A stretch of DNA of 64,000 bases. Source: Acidobacteriota bacterium. GTDB taxonomy: Bacteria; Acidobacteriota; Thermoanaerobaculia; Gp7-AA8. This document shows, piece by piece, positions 19,131 to 28,504 of the stretch. The number at the start of each line of letters is the position of its first letter. Positions within the stretch are counted from its first letter, which is position 1. The notes under the pieces were generated by a model. It ran no database searches, had not been told where the DNA came from, and saw nothing but the letters and a program-made list of their open reading frames with translations. The stretch lies in the NCBI GenBank assembly GCA_019244185.1, contig JAFATB010000022.1, positions 186,001 to 250,000 of the forward strand, read 5' to 3'. The translations under genes and the position numbers were made by a program.

Positions 19131-21167
19131 ATGAGAACGATCAGACAGCGCAGCTACTGGGTCGCCTTGATGGCGCTCCTCTTCCTCTTCGCCGCGTGCA
19201 AAGGGGAGTCGCCGACCGCGCCGCCCGCGACCGGAACGGGCAACACCGGCGGCACGGGCACGACGCCTCCGACGAACGTCTCGCTCTCACTGACTACGTC
19301 GAATGCGAATCCGCTCGTCGATTCCGACAGCGTGATCACGGCGACAGTGACGCAGAACGGCCAGCCCGTACCGAACGGTACGGCGGTCGAGTTCGTGACG
19401 AACAACGGCGTCTTCAAGGACGTCAACGGCACGTCGACGATCCGCACCACCACGAACGGCGTGGCCACGGTCACGCTGACCGCGACCACCGCCACGACCG
19501 CGCACGTCGTGGCGACGGTGAACAACGTCTCCCGCTCGGTCGACGTCACGTTCTCGATCCAGCCCACCACGCCGCCGCCCGCGAATACGGCGCCGACGAT
19601 CAGCTCCATCACGCCGAACGTGCTGCTGCCGTCCGGCGGCCAGACCATCCACATCGTCGGCACGAACTTCACCGCGCCGCTGCGCGTGCTGTTCGACGTC
19701 GGCCGCCCGCTGCCGGTCGAAGGCTCGATCGTGGGGTCGACGGCCACGACCATCGACGTGCTCACGCCCGCCGTCGACCTCGGCGCGGGACAACAGCTCA
19801 ACGCAACCGTCAAAGTCATCACGCAGGCCGGCACCGCCGCGGAACAGTCCTCGAACACGGCGCCGGTGACGTTCCAGAACGCGGTGCTCACGCCGGTCGT
19901 CTACACGGCCACGCCGAACTCGGGTCCGATCGACGGCGGCACGCGCGTGACGATCGTCGGCGAAGGGTTCCAGTCGCCCGTGCAGGTGCTCTTCGGCACC
20001 GCGGAGGCGCGCGTTCTCGACGTGAAGTTCTCACAGCTCCTCGTCGAGGCGCCCGCGGCACGCGACACGAGCTCGAACGGCGGCAGCGCGGTGACGGGAC
20101 CGGTCAACATCACCGTCATCAACATGAACGCCAATCAGAGTTCCACGCTCACGAACGGCTTCAGCTACAAGAACAAGATGCAGATCACGACGGTGCGGCC
20201 CGCGAGCGGACCTGCCACCGGCGGCACGGAAGTGACGATCGACGGCACCGGCTTCAATCAGCCGCTGCAGGTGACCATCGGCGGCCTGCTCGCGACGATC
20301 ATCAACGTCTCCGGCTCCGAGATCATCGTGCGCACGCCGGCGATTCCGATCCCGTGTCAGAACCTCCCCGCGCAGATCTTCGTGACGAACACGGATAACG
20401 GCGACAACGACGTCTACGGCGACGCGCCGAACGAAACGGGCTTCACGTTCCTCGCCGTCAATCCGGCCATCGTCTCGACGAGCGCTCCGGTGCATCCGGG
20501 CGACAACCTGACGGTCGTCGTCAACAACCCGGGCGTCGGTCCTCTCGGAACGGCGAGCATTCGCTTCACGCTCAACGGCGGCACGCTGCTGCCGAGCCCC
20601 GCGACGATCAACACCGGCACCGGCGCGCAGACGTTCACCGTCGCGGTGCCGACGACCGGCTTCACATTCCCGACCATCAACTGCACGACCGGCGGCAATC
20701 CGGGCACGCAGCTCGGACCGCTCGACGTGCCGCTCGTGTTCCAGAACGCCACGACCGGCTGCACCGACACCGTGACCGTGCGCATCCTGCCGCCGGATCC
20801 GAATCCGTGCGTGCAGGCGCCCGCGGTTGCGACCGTGACGAATCCGTCCACGACGTCGTGCCCGGGGCTCAACTTCGGCGACGTGCCGCAGGCGAGCGGC
20901 AGCTCGACGCAGAACATCACCATCACGAACACCGCTCCCTCCGGCGCGCAGAACCTCACCATCACCGGCGGCAACGTGACGAGCGGCGGCGCCGACTTCT
21001 CGATCCTCACCCCGTTCCCGGTCACCATTCCGCCGGGCACCTCGGGTGACATCACGGTGCAGTTCGATCCGAGCGCCACGGGCACGCGCACCGGCAACGT
21101 GCGTCTCACGACGAACGATCCGACGCATCCCGAGATCAACGTCTGCGTCAGCGGCAACGGTACCTAG
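19131..21167 (+). CDS. TIG/IPT and ASH-like domain surface lipoprotein
   Basis: 678 residues. A signal peptide ends in FAAC, a lipobox-like site. The order is: a Big_1-type invasin-like domain (about 45-150, with NGQPVPNGTAVEF), two or three TIG/IPT domains (TPNVLLPSGGQTIHIVG, TPNSGPIDGGTRVTIVG, RPASGPATGGTEVTIDG), an unclassified beta region with paired cysteines, and a C-terminal ASH/choice-of-anchor-D-like domain (LNFGDVPQASGSSTQ ... TVQFDPSATGTRTG). It is extracellular or surface-exposed. It is the last gene before a strong terminator in the run begun by pilM, so an adhesin or pilus accessory role is possible but unproven. ATG at 19131 is preferred to GTG at 19098 because the signal peptide starts there. 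Confidence 0.82.
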   Translation: MRTIRQRSYWVALMALLFLFAACKGESPTAPPATGTGNTGGTGTTPPTNVSLSLTTSNANPLVDSDSVITATVTQNGQPVPNGTAVEFVTNNGVFKDVNGTSTIRTTTNGVATVTLTATTATTAHVVATVNNVSRSVDVTFSIQPTTPPPANTAPTISSITPNVLLPSGGQTIHIVGTNFTAPLRVLFDVGRPLPVEGSIVGSTATTIDVLTPAVDLGAGQQLNATVKVITQAGTAAEQSSNTAPVTFQNAVLTPVVYTATPNSGPIDGGTRVTIVGEGFQSPVQVLFGTAEARVLDVKFSQLLVEAPAARDTSSNGGSAVTGPVNITVINMNANQSSTLTNGFSYKNKMQITTVRPASGPATGGTEVTIDGTGFNQPLQVTIGGLLATIINVSGSEIIVRTPAIPIPCQNLPAQIFVTNTDNGDNDVYGDAPNETGFTFLAVNPAIVSTSAPVHPGDNLTVVVNNPGVGPLGTASIRFTLNGGTLLPSPATINTGTGAQTFTVAVPTTGFTFPTINCTTGGNPGTQLGPLDVPLVFQNATTGCTDTVTVRILPPDPNPCVQAPAVATVTNPSTTSCPGLNFGDVPQASGSSTQNITITNTAPSGAQNLTITGGNVTSGGADFSILTPFPVTIPPGTSGDITVQFDPSATGTRTGNVRLTTNDPTHPEINVCVSGNGT

Positions 21168-21194
21168 TCCTCAGTTTCGAACCCGACATTCAGG

Positions 21195-21221
21195 GATGAC
21201 CGCCCCCACGGGGCGGTCATC
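21195..21221 (+). terminator. Rho-independent terminator of the pil operon
   Basis: Perfect 12-bp stem GATGACCGCCCC / GGGGCGGTCATC with a 3-nt loop, followed by TTGTCT. It lies 28 bp after the TIG-protein stop. Confidence 0.75.
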
Positions 21222-21263
21222 TTGTCTCCGGCGCTGTTTCACGCAAGAATTCGACGCTACGCC

Positions 21264-22403
21264 ATGGCCCAACCCGCAACGAGCCCGAAAATCGAAGAGC
21301 TCCGGTTCCGTCTGAAGACGGATCCGAAGAGCCGGCTCTTTTATCCGCTGGCTGAAGAGCTGCGGAAGGCGGGACACGTCACCGAAGCCGAGCAGGTGTT
21401 GCGCGGCGGCCTCGAGGTGCACGCGACGTATCTCTCCGCGTGGGTGAGCCTCGGCCGCGTGCTTCGCGATCAGAAGAAAGACAGCGAGGCGGTCGACGTG
21501 CTGACGCGCGCGCTGCAGCTCGATCCCGGCAACGTCGTCGCGGCGCGTCTTCTCGCCGACGCGTATCTCGCGCTCGGCGACAAGCTCGAGGCGATCAAAA
21601 AGTACAAGCTCGTCTACGCGCTCATGCCTGCCGACGAGTCGCTGCAGGCGACCATCGCGCAACTCGACCGCGACCTCGCACCGCCGCTGCCGATCGCACC
21701 CGCGCCGGAACCAGAAGCCGAACCCGAGCCGGAGCCGCTAGCTACGAATTCCATCGAAGAAACGGTCGAGACGCCGAGTCCCGCCGCGGCAAGTGCACCA
21801 ATCGAAGAGGAGTCGCCGTTCGATCGCACGATGCCGCCGTTCGAAGAAGCGGCGCGTGCGTTTGCGGAAGAGCAGCGCACCGGCGTCGAGACCGGCGACT
21901 TCGAGCCGATGGCGCGCGCCCACGACGACAGCCCGTTCGAAGAGCCGGTCGATGGATTCACCGGCGCGACGATGTCGATCGAAGCGCCGCTCGGCATGCA
22001 CATCGCCGCGGCACCGCTCGCCGCCGAAGTGCCGGCGCCGGTGACCTTCGAAGAGGACCTGCCGCAGGTCGAGAGCGCGGTCATTGCGCCGGAGCCGCCG
22101 ACGGAAGAAGCGGATGTGTTCGAGCCCGCCGATCCGGTGCCCACGCGCGAAGCCGAACACGTCGTGAACACGATCACGATGGCGGACCTCTACGCGCGAC
22201 AGGGACTGCTCGACGACGCGCGGCACATCTACGAGACGATTCTCGCGCGCGATCCCGCCAACGAAAGCGTGCGCGCAAAGCTGCAGGCGTTGCACGCGCC
22301 CGCGGCGGAGCCTGCGCCGGTTTTAGAAGCCGCGAACCCGAAGATCGAGCGCCTCGAGCGCTGGCTCGCCAAAGTCTCGAGACGCGAGGTGAATGGTGTT
22401 TAG
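21264..22403 (+). CDS. TPR-repeat protein with long acidic linker
   Basis: 379 residues, with no signal peptide, so cytoplasmic. N-terminal TPR repeats (about 10-135, for example AWVSLGRVLRDQKKDSEAVDVL) are followed by an extended Pro/Glu/Ala-rich acidic linker (about 140-300) and one more TPR unit (TMADLYARQGLLDDARHIYETIL). It is probably a scaffold. It overlaps the roadblock gene by 11 bp, and that gene leads into accBC, so the two likely act together. The start at 21264 follows the terminator of the pil operon; an in-frame GTG/ATG-like start further upstream is less likely. Confidence 0.8.
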   Translation: MAQPATSPKIEELRFRLKTDPKSRLFYPLAEELRKAGHVTEAEQVLRGGLEVHATYLSAWVSLGRVLRDQKKDSEAVDVLTRALQLDPGNVVAARLLADAYLALGDKLEAIKKYKLVYALMPADESLQATIAQLDRDLAPPLPIAPAPEPEAEPEPEPLATNSIEETVETPSPAAASAPIEEESPFDRTMPPFEEAARAFAEEQRTGVETGDFEPMARAHDDSPFEEPVDGFTGATMSIEAPLGMHIAAAPLAAEVPAPVTFEEDLPQVESAVIAPEPPTEEADVFEPADPVPTREAEHVVNTITMADLYARQGLLDDARHIYETILARDPANESVRAKLQALHAPAAEPAPVLEAANPKIERLERWLAKVSRREVNGV

Positions 22404-22749
22404 AGAGGTCCTCACCGGCCTTCGCGACCGTATCGAAGGGACGCTCGCCGTCAGTCTCATCGGTCTCGACGGCATTGCCGTCGAAACCATCGGAGGCGGC
22501 GACGTTCCGCTCGACGTCCTCGGCGCGGAGTTCGGCAGTTTCATCAAGTCGATCCGCCACGCGAACACGGAGCTCGACACGGGCGACGTCGTGCAGTTCT
22601 CCCTGGTCACGGAGAAATACGTTACCTTTCTCTCCGCCGTCACGCCCGAGTACTACATTCTTCTCGTCCTGCGTCCCGATGGAAACTATGGGCGCGCGCG
22701 CTTCGAGCTGTCGAAGGCGAAGCATCTGCTTCGCGACGAGTTGATCTGA
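22393..22749 (+). CDS. Roadblock/LC7 domain protein
   Basis: 118 residues making up one roadblock/LC7 fold. The pattern is helix, then [15 protein letters not shown], a central helix ([15 protein letters not shown]), the strand pair [16 protein letters not shown] and [14 protein letters not shown], and a final helix. Bacterial roadblock proteins (MglB type) act as homodimers that bind or activate Ras-like GTPases; no mglA-type GTPase is encoded in this window. It overlaps the TPR gene and precedes accB by 13 bp. Confidence 0.85.
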   Translation: MVFREVLTGLRDRIEGTLAVSLIGLDGIAVETIGGGDVPLDVLGAEFGSFIKSIRHANTELDTGDVVQFSLVTEKYVTFLSAVTPEYYILLVLRPDGNYGRARFELSKAKHLLRDELI

Positions 22750-22762
22750 GAGGAAGCGAAAC

Positions 22763-23245
22763 TTGAATTTCAAAGAGATTCTCGAGCTCATCGACAAGGT
22801 CGCGGAAAGCGGCATCGGCGCCGTCGAAGTCGAACAGGCCGGCACGAAGGTGCGCATCGAGGGCAAGAAGTCCGAGCCGCAGCACGTCTTCGTCACCGGC
22901 AGCGCCGAGAAAACGGAGACGCCGCTGCTCGTTCCATCCGGTGCCGTCGCGACACAGTCTGCCGCGGAAGCGCAAGCGGCGACGAAGAGGGAAGCCGCGC
23001 CGCCGTCGGGCCACGTCATCACCTCGCCGATCGTCGGGACGTTCTATCGCTCGCCGAATCCCGAAGCGGGACCGTTCGTCAACGTCGGCGACCGCGTCTC
23101 GAAGGGACAGGTGCTCTGCATCATCGAGGCGATGAAACTGATGAACGAGATCGAGTCCGACGTCGACGGCGTGATCGCCGAGATCTATCCGCAGAGCGGG
23201 CAACCCGTCGAGTACGGCGAGCCGCTGTTCTCCCTGAAGGTCTGA
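22763..23245 (+). CDS. accB: Biotin carboxyl carrier protein of acetyl-CoA carboxylase
   Basis: 160 residues. The N-terminal region ([18 protein letters not shown]) and Ala/Pro-rich linker are typical, and the C-terminal biotinyl domain carries EAMKLMNE with biotinyl Lys125. It carries the carboxyl group in the first step of fatty-acid synthesis. The start is TTG at 22763 with an AGGAAG ribosome-binding site. accC follows 7 bp downstream. Confidence 0.95.
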   Translation: MNFKEILELIDKVAESGIGAVEVEQAGTKVRIEGKKSEPQHVFVTGSAEKTETPLLVPSGAVATQSAAEAQAATKREAAPPSGHVITSPIVGTFYRSPNPEAGPFVNVGDRVSKGQVLCIIEAMKLMNEIESDVDGVIAEIYPQSGQPVEYGEPLFSLKV

Positions 23246-23252
23246 CGCCGCG

Positions 23253-24587
23253 ATGTTCTCCAAAGTCCTCATCGCCAACCGCGGCGAGATCGCCCTTCGC
23301 GTCATTGCCGCATGCAAGGAGATGGGTCTCAAGACCGTCGCCGTGCATTCGGAAGCCGACCGCGACTCGCTGCACGTGCGCTACGCCGACGACGACGTCT
23401 GCATCGGCCCCGCCGCGTCGAAGCAGAGCTATCTCTCCATCTCCAGCATCATCGCCGCCGCCGAAATCACCGGCGCCGACGCGATCCATCCCGGCTACGG
23501 CTTCCTCTCCGAGAACCCGCACTTCGCCGAGATCGTGAACGAGTGCGGCCTCACGTTCATCGGGCCGCCCGCGGAAGCGATCCGCCTCATGGGCGACAAG
23601 GCCCGCGCTCGTGAGACCGCGAAGAACGCGGGCGTGCCGATCATCCCCGGCAGCGAAGGCTCGATGAAGACGGCCGACGAAGCCGCGGAGGTCGCCAATG
23701 CGATCGGCTATCCGGTGATCCTCAAGGCGGCGGCGGGCGGCGGCGGACGCGGCATGCGCATCTGCTGGGATCCGTCCGAACTGCATCGCCAGTACGAAAC
23801 CGCACGCAACGAGGCCGAGCGGGCGTTCGGCAGCGGTGAGGTGTATCTCGAAAAGTATCTCGAACGTCCGCGTCACATCGAGATCCAGGTCTTCGCCGAC
23901 AACTTCGGACGCGTGGTCGCCCTCGGCGAACGCGAATGCTCGATCCAGCGCCGCCATCAGAAGCTGATCGAGGAGTCGCCGTCGCCGGCGCTCACCGACG
24001 AGCTGCGCAAGCGCATGGGCGACGCGGCCATCCGTCTCTGCCAGGCGGTGAACTACGTCAACGCCGGCACGATCGAGTTCCTCTTCCAGGACGGCGAGTT
24101 CTATTTCATGGAGATGAACACGCGCATCCAGGTCGAGCATCCGGTGACCGAGGAAGTGACGGGGATCGATCTCGTGAAAGAGCAGATCCGCGTCGCGGCG
24201 GGCGAGCGGCTGACGGTGCCGGAAGGGGAGTTCCGGCTGCGCGGGCACGCGATGGAGTTCCGCGTAAACGCGGAGGATCCGGTGACGTTCGCGCCGAACC
24301 CCGGCAAGATTCGCGAGCTGCATCTGCCCGGCGGTCCCGGCGTGCGCGTCGACACGCACATCTATCGCGACTACGTCGTGCCGCCGCACTACGACTCGCT
24401 TCTGGCGAAGCTCGTCGTGCGCGGCAAGGATCGTCTCGATACGATCGCGCGCGGCCGGCGCGCGCTGGAGCAGTTCGTGGTCGAGGGCGTGAAGACGACG
24501 ATCCCGCTCCATCGCGCGATCCTCAACAACGAGCAGTTCATCCGCGGCGACATCTCCACGCGCTTCATGGACAACTTCTCGCTGTGA
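23253..24587 (+). CDS. accC: Biotin carboxylase subunit of acetyl-CoA carboxylase
   Basis: ATP-grasp enzyme that carboxylates biotin on AccB. 444 residues, the usual length. Motifs: [12 protein letters not shown] at the N-terminus, [10 protein letters not shown], the glycine-rich ATP loop [28 protein letters not shown], and the metal and bicarbonate site [15 protein letters not shown]. No accA or accD is present in the window. Confidence 0.96.
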   Translation: MFSKVLIANRGEIALRVIAACKEMGLKTVAVHSEADRDSLHVRYADDDVCIGPAASKQSYLSISSIIAAAEITGADAIHPGYGFLSENPHFAEIVNECGLTFIGPPAEAIRLMGDKARARETAKNAGVPIIPGSEGSMKTADEAAEVANAIGYPVILKAAAGGGGRGMRICWDPSELHRQYETARNEAERAFGSGEVYLEKYLERPRHIEIQVFADNFGRVVALGERECSIQRRHQKLIEESPSPALTDELRKRMGDAAIRLCQAVNYVNAGTIEFLFQDGEFYFMEMNTRIQVEHPVTEEVTGIDLVKEQIRVAAGERLTVPEGEFRLRGHAMEFRVNAEDPVTFAPNPGKIRELHLPGGPGVRVDTHIYRDYVVPPHYDSLLAKLVVRGKDRLDTIARGRRALEQFVVEGVKTTIPLHRAILNNEQFIRGDISTRFMDNFSL

Positions 24588-24612
24588 GGCGTACCCTCGT
24601 CGGCACTCCTCC

Positions 24613-25149
24613 ATGAAAATCTATCTGGTCGGCTTCATGGGCTCGGGCAAGACCACCGTCGGCCGTGAGCTCGCCGCCCGGATCGACGCGCCCTTCTTCG
24701 ATCTCGACGATCTGATCGAGTCTTCGGAGAGAATGTCCGTCCGGGAAATCTTCGCGATGCATGGAGAGCCGTACTTCCGCAAACGCGAGCGCGACCTGCT
24801 GCGCTCGACGAAGCACCTCGACGCCGCGGTGATCGCAACGGGCGGCGGCACGTTCACGTTCGACGAGAACATCCAGTTCATTCAGGCGGAAGGGTTGTCC
24901 GTCTATCTCTCCGCGCCGTACGCGCTGCTGCGCGCGCGCATCGGCGACAAGGCCGACCGCCCGCTGTTCCGCGACGACGTCTCCGCGCACGAGCTGTACG
25001 CGAACCGCATCCGCTACTACCGCATGTCCGATCTCACGATCGAGGTCCGCGAGGAGGAAACGCCCGCGGAGATCGTCGAGCGGCTCGTGCTCGAGCTGCC
25101 GAAGAGCGTGCTCGAATCGGCGAAGCGCTCCGCGTGGAGGCGCGCGTGA
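24613..25149 (+). CDS. aroK: Shikimate kinase
   Basis: Phosphorylates shikimate in aromatic amino-acid synthesis. 178 residues. The Walker A motif GFMGSGKTTVG is at residues 7-17, the shikimate-binding DLDDLIE follows, GGGTFTF is the glycine-rich substrate loop, and ADRPLF is the lid region. It starts 25 bp after accC. The C-terminal end overlaps the next gene by 4 bp. Confidence 0.93.
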   Translation: MKIYLVGFMGSGKTTVGRELAARIDAPFFDLDDLIESSERMSVREIFAMHGEPYFRKRERDLLRSTKHLDAAVIATGGGTFTFDENIQFIQAEGLSVYLSAPYALLRARIGDKADRPLFRDDVSAHELYANRIRYYRMSDLTIEVREEETPAEIVERLVLELPKSVLESAKRSAWRRA

Positions 25150-25886
25150 GAGCGCTCGTCGTCTCCGACCTGCATGCGAACGCCGAGGCGCTGCGCGCGG
25201 TGCTCGGACGCGTGCGCCGCAAGAAGTTCGACACCGTGATCTGCCTGGGCGATTTCGTCGGCTACGGCGCGCAGCCGAATCAGATCCTCGACACGATGCG
25301 CACGATGCACGGCCGCAAGGTGTACGTGCGCGGTAATCACGACCGCGTCGCGGCCGGACTCGACGACGCGAACGGCTTCAATCACGCCGCGAAGGCCGCG
25401 GCGCTGTGGACGCGCGAGCATCTCTCGCCGGTGAATCGCCGCTTCCTGCGCGATCTCACGGTCGGCCCCGTGCTCCATCGCAGCGTCATGCTCTGCCACG
25501 GCTCGCCGTACGACGAGGACGAGTACGTCTTCAACGTGCATCACGCGGCGCAGGTGCTGTCGCTCTTCAACGCGCCGTTCATCCTCTTCGGGCACACGCA
25601 TCTGCCGGCGGTGTTCTCGATCGACACGGACTACAACGTCCGCGGCTTCGCCGTGAAAACGGACGCGACGGTGCGACTCGAGGAAGGCCGCCGCTATCTC
25701 ATCAACCCGGGATCGGTCGGGCAGCCGCGCGACCGGAATCCCGCGGCGTCGTTTGTCCTTTTCGATTCTGAGAAACGCACGGCGCAGTTCTTCCGCGTGC
25801 CGTACGACGTCAGCAAGACGCAGGCGTCGATCCGCAAGGCCGGCCTTCCCGATGTGCTCGCGCAGCGCCTGCTGTACGGGACGTAG
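25146..25886 (+). CDS. Calcineurin-like metallophosphoesterase, YfcE/YmdB-like
   Basis: 246 residues with the di-metal phosphoesterase motifs in order: SDLHAN (7-12), CLGDFVGYG, VRGNHD, LCHGSP and FGHTHLP. This is the YfcE-like branch, acting on phosphodiesters or nucleotides; the substrate is unknown. The start is GTG at 25146, overlapping the aroK stop by 4 bp, which fits the motif spacing better than the GTG at 25134. It is the last gene of the TPR-roadblock-accBC-aroK run. Confidence 0.85.
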   Translation: MRALVVSDLHANAEALRAVLGRVRRKKFDTVICLGDFVGYGAQPNQILDTMRTMHGRKVYVRGNHDRVAAGLDDANGFNHAAKAAALWTREHLSPVNRRFLRDLTVGPVLHRSVMLCHGSPYDEDEYVFNVHHAAQVLSLFNAPFILFGHTHLPAVFSIDTDYNVRGFAVKTDATVRLEEGRRYLINPGSVGQPRDRNPAASFVLFDSEKRTAQFFRVPYDVSKTQASIRKAGLPDVLAQRLLYGT

Positions 25887-25893
25887 CCGATTC

Positions 25894-25928
25894 AGGACGC
25901 GGGTTCTCCGATCGAGGACACGCGTCCT
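25894..25928. terminator. Possible hairpin after the metallophosphoesterase gene
   Basis: AGGACGCG and CGCGTCCT pair perfectly over 8 bp around a 19-nt loop that also contains a short CTCCGATCGAG palindrome. There is no U-tract. The gap of 146 bp to the next gene otherwise shows only a ribosome-binding site and AT-richer stretches. Confidence 0.3.
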
Positions 25929-26032
25929 CCGTCCGCGCGAGCTAAGTTGCTGAGAACACACGCGGAATACTCTGCTGTAGCGTGGCATGTCGGCCGCACT
26001 TCGGTGCGCCCGGAATCAGGAGAGGTCCCTCA

Positions 26033-28246
26033 ATGAGAAAAGCAATCTCGCTCACGCTTCTCACTCTCATCACCGCGATCGCGTTGCCGTCGCACGCCGA
26101 CGAGCGCGACCGCAACCAGTCGTTCATCTCGTTCGACGACGGCGGCACCGTCGTGAAGTCGGGCGACGACGGCCGCGAGATCGACGCGCAGCGCAACCTG
26201 CCGGTGTATCCGGGCGACGAGGTGGTGACGAGCCGCCGCGGACGCGCCGAGGTGCGACTGTCGGATGGCAACGTCCTCGGCATCGATCGCGCGACGTCGG
26301 TGCTCTTCCGCTCGATCCTCGACAGCTATGAAGGCGATGCGGACGAAACGGTCGCCGAACTGAAGTACGGCAAGATCGCCGTGCAGCGCACCGATCTCGG
26401 CCACGATCACGTGCGCCTCGATACGGAGAACGCGAGCTACGTGGCGAACAACGAGGCGATCTACTCCGTCGAGACCGACACGCGCGGCCGCGATCGCGTG
26501 ACCGTGTTCGAAGGCAACGTCGAAGTGCGCACGCCGCGCCGTTCGTCGCGCCTGCGCAACGGCGAGTCGGCGACTGTCGACAACGACGGCGTCTACGACC
26601 TCATCGGCGATCAGCGCGGTGCGGCCGACGACTTCGAGCGCTGGTTCCTCAACCGCGCCGACAAGCTCGGCTCGTACAACTCGCGTTACGTCGACCGCCG
26701 CCTCGGCTACTACACCGACGACCTCGACGAGTACGGCTCGTGGGTGAACGTGAGCGGCATCGGCTGGTCGTGGCGTCCGCACGTGGCGGTCGGCTGGCGT
26801 CCGTACTACAACGGCTACTGGTACCACAGCCGCTCCGGCTGCCTCACGTGGGTCTCGTACGATCCGTGGGGTTGGGGTCCGTATCACTACGGACGCTGGA
26901 CGCTCGACACGTCCTACGGCTGGGTTTGGGCGCCGGGCTACAGCTACTCGCCGGCGTGGGTGTACTGGGCTTACGGTCCGAGCTACATCGGCTGGGCGCC
27001 GTCGGGATACTGGGATTGCTACCGTCCGTACTATGACTGGGCGTATCGCCCGTATCGCCGCGGCGGATTCGACGCCGGCTTCTACGGCCGCATCCGTTTC
27101 AATGAAGTCGATCTGCGTCCCTGGACGTTCGTCGACTCGCGTGGCCTGACGACGAACCGCATCGACCGCGCGGCGCTGACGACGGACGTGATCCGCCAGC
27201 GCATTCGCGGCAACGAAGGCGTTGCGACGGTGAGCGGCGGCGCCGCGCGCTTCACGCGCGAGGAGTTCCGCGATCCGGCGGACGCGATTCGCCACCGCGC
27301 GCTCGAAGGCCGCGACGGACGCACCACCGGCCGCGAGACCGGCGCCGGCTCCGTCGGTCAGGCGAACGACCTCACGCCGTTCTTCCGCCGCGACGACAAT
27401 CTCTCCGGCAACCTCCGCGACCGCATCGTGCGCTCGCGCGGCAACGCGACTCCGGTCGCCGGCGGCGCGGTTGCGCCGTCGCGCGGCAACAACGGTGGCG
27501 GTCTCGCTCCGATCGGTGGCGGCAGCGTGGCGCCCATCGGCGGCGGCAGCGTCGCTCCGATCGGACGCGGTGAGACGGGCGAGCGTCCGAGCAACAGCAG
27601 CGATCCGGGCCGCATCAACCGCGGCACCTGGCGCGGCGGGAACACGACCCCTCGCGATACGACGCAGCCGGGCGATGCCCCGCGTCCGACGCGCATCGAG
27701 CGTCCGGAGCGCGGCGGCGACGGCAACATCGGCCGCGACACCGTCGGCCGCGACAACGGCAGCGGCAGCTCGTGGCGCGATCGCATTCGCGACCGCGGCA
27801 CCGACACGCCGCAGGTGACGCCGGCTCCCGACTCCGCGACGGCGCCGTCGTCCGACCGCTCGCGCGGCAGCGACTCGTGGCGCAACCGCCCGCACGACGA
27901 AGCACCGCGCGCGGGTGAGGCGCCGTCGCCGTCCTCGACGCGCGGCAGCGACGCGGGCAGCAGCGACGTGCCGCGCCGCGTCATCGACCGCATCGGCGGC
28001 GCGCGCGTGTATCCGCGCGACAGCGAAGGCAGCCGTCCGTCGCGCGACACCTCCACGCGCGAGTCCACGCCTCCGCCCTCGCGCGACCGCGGCAGCAGCA
28101 CCCGCGACAGCGGCTCGCGCGACAGCGGCAGCAGCTCGCGCGACCGCTCCAGCAGCCCGCCGCCGTCGCGCTCCAACGATAGCGTCCGGAGCAACAGCGG
28201 AAACAGCGGTCATCGCGAAAGCGGCGGCCGCATCCGCCACGACTGA
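26033..28246 (+). CDS. Secreted FecR/DUF6600 protein with low-complexity tail
   Basis: 737 residues. A signal peptide (about 1-22, ending SHA) is followed by a FecR-like beta domain (about 35-200: VYPGDEVVTSRRGRAEVRL, NGESATVDNDG), a Trp/Tyr-rich DUF6600 region (about 220-345, with repeated GYW, WGWGPY and YGWVWAPG patterns), and a very long Arg/Ser/Gly/Asp-rich tail (about 420-737) with triple APIGGGSV repeats. The protein is exported and probably cell-surface or periplasmic; function unknown. The start at 26033 has AGGAGAGG upstream. It stands alone between two hairpins. The basic, disordered tail is the odd part. Confidence 0.82.
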   Translation: MRKAISLTLLTLITAIALPSHADERDRNQSFISFDDGGTVVKSGDDGREIDAQRNLPVYPGDEVVTSRRGRAEVRLSDGNVLGIDRATSVLFRSILDSYEGDADETVAELKYGKIAVQRTDLGHDHVRLDTENASYVANNEAIYSVETDTRGRDRVTVFEGNVEVRTPRRSSRLRNGESATVDNDGVYDLIGDQRGAADDFERWFLNRADKLGSYNSRYVDRRLGYYTDDLDEYGSWVNVSGIGWSWRPHVAVGWRPYYNGYWYHSRSGCLTWVSYDPWGWGPYHYGRWTLDTSYGWVWAPGYSYSPAWVYWAYGPSYIGWAPSGYWDCYRPYYDWAYRPYRRGGFDAGFYGRIRFNEVDLRPWTFVDSRGLTTNRIDRAALTTDVIRQRIRGNEGVATVSGGAARFTREEFRDPADAIRHRALEGRDGRTTGRETGAGSVGQANDLTPFFRRDDNLSGNLRDRIVRSRGNATPVAGGAVAPSRGNNGGGLAPIGGGSVAPIGGGSVAPIGRGETGERPSNSSDPGRINRGTWRGGNTTPRDTTQPGDAPRPTRIERPERGGDGNIGRDTVGRDNGSGSSWRDRIRDRGTDTPQVTPAPDSATAPSSDRSRGSDSWRNRPHDEAPRAGEAPSPSSTRGSDAGSSDVPRRVIDRIGGARVYPRDSEGSRPSRDTSTRESTPPPSRDRGSSTRDSGSRDSGSSSRDRSSSPPPSRSNDSVRSNSGNSGHRESGGRIRHD

Positions 28247-28266
28247 TTCTGCACGTCATCGAATGC

Positions 28267-28297
28267 AAAAGGCCTCCGCGAAAGCGGGGGCCTTTTT
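28267..28297 (+). terminator. Rho-independent terminator
   Basis: AAAAGGCCTCCGC and GCGGGGGCCTTTTT pair with a GAAA tetraloop (one T-G wobble) and end in a T-run. It lies 20 bp downstream of the FecR/DUF6600 gene. Confidence 0.85.
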
Positions 28298-28504
28298 CGT
28301 TCGTGCGCTCATCGACGGTTTTCTTGCCGTCGTCCCCGCGACCGGGTAGCATGCCGGGCAACTTCCCAGAAAACTACTCCGCCTTCGCCGCGCTCGCGGC
28401 AGGTATGAAGGCAACGTCCATCCGGGTGAGGCGGGAAACGACGGCATTCGTGCGGTTCCGCGTGCGTCGTCGCAATGGCTGATCGACAGCGTGAAGGAAG
28501 TCGC
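28298..28504 (+). other. Leader region before the giant DUF11 gene
   Basis: About 207 bp with no recognised gene, riboswitch or clear promoter. It holds a small open frame (28351-28482, 43 codons, starting MPGNFPENY) without a ribosome-binding site, which I do not consider supported. An AAGGAAG ribosome-binding site for the giant gene is at its end. Confidence 0.4.

Noticed and set aside
25970..25998. Sigma54 promoter near TGGCATG before the FecR gene
   Set aside because: The second half does not match TTGC at the required spacing.
28321..28470. Possible riboswitch in the leader of the DUF11 gene
   Set aside because: I compared it with the consensus features I remember for c-di-GMP, cobalamin, SAM, TPP and guanidine classes and found no convincing match.
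28351..28482. 43-codon frame before the DUF11 gene
   Set aside because: No ribosome-binding site, basic low-complexity end, and it overlaps the leader; not enough support for a gene.
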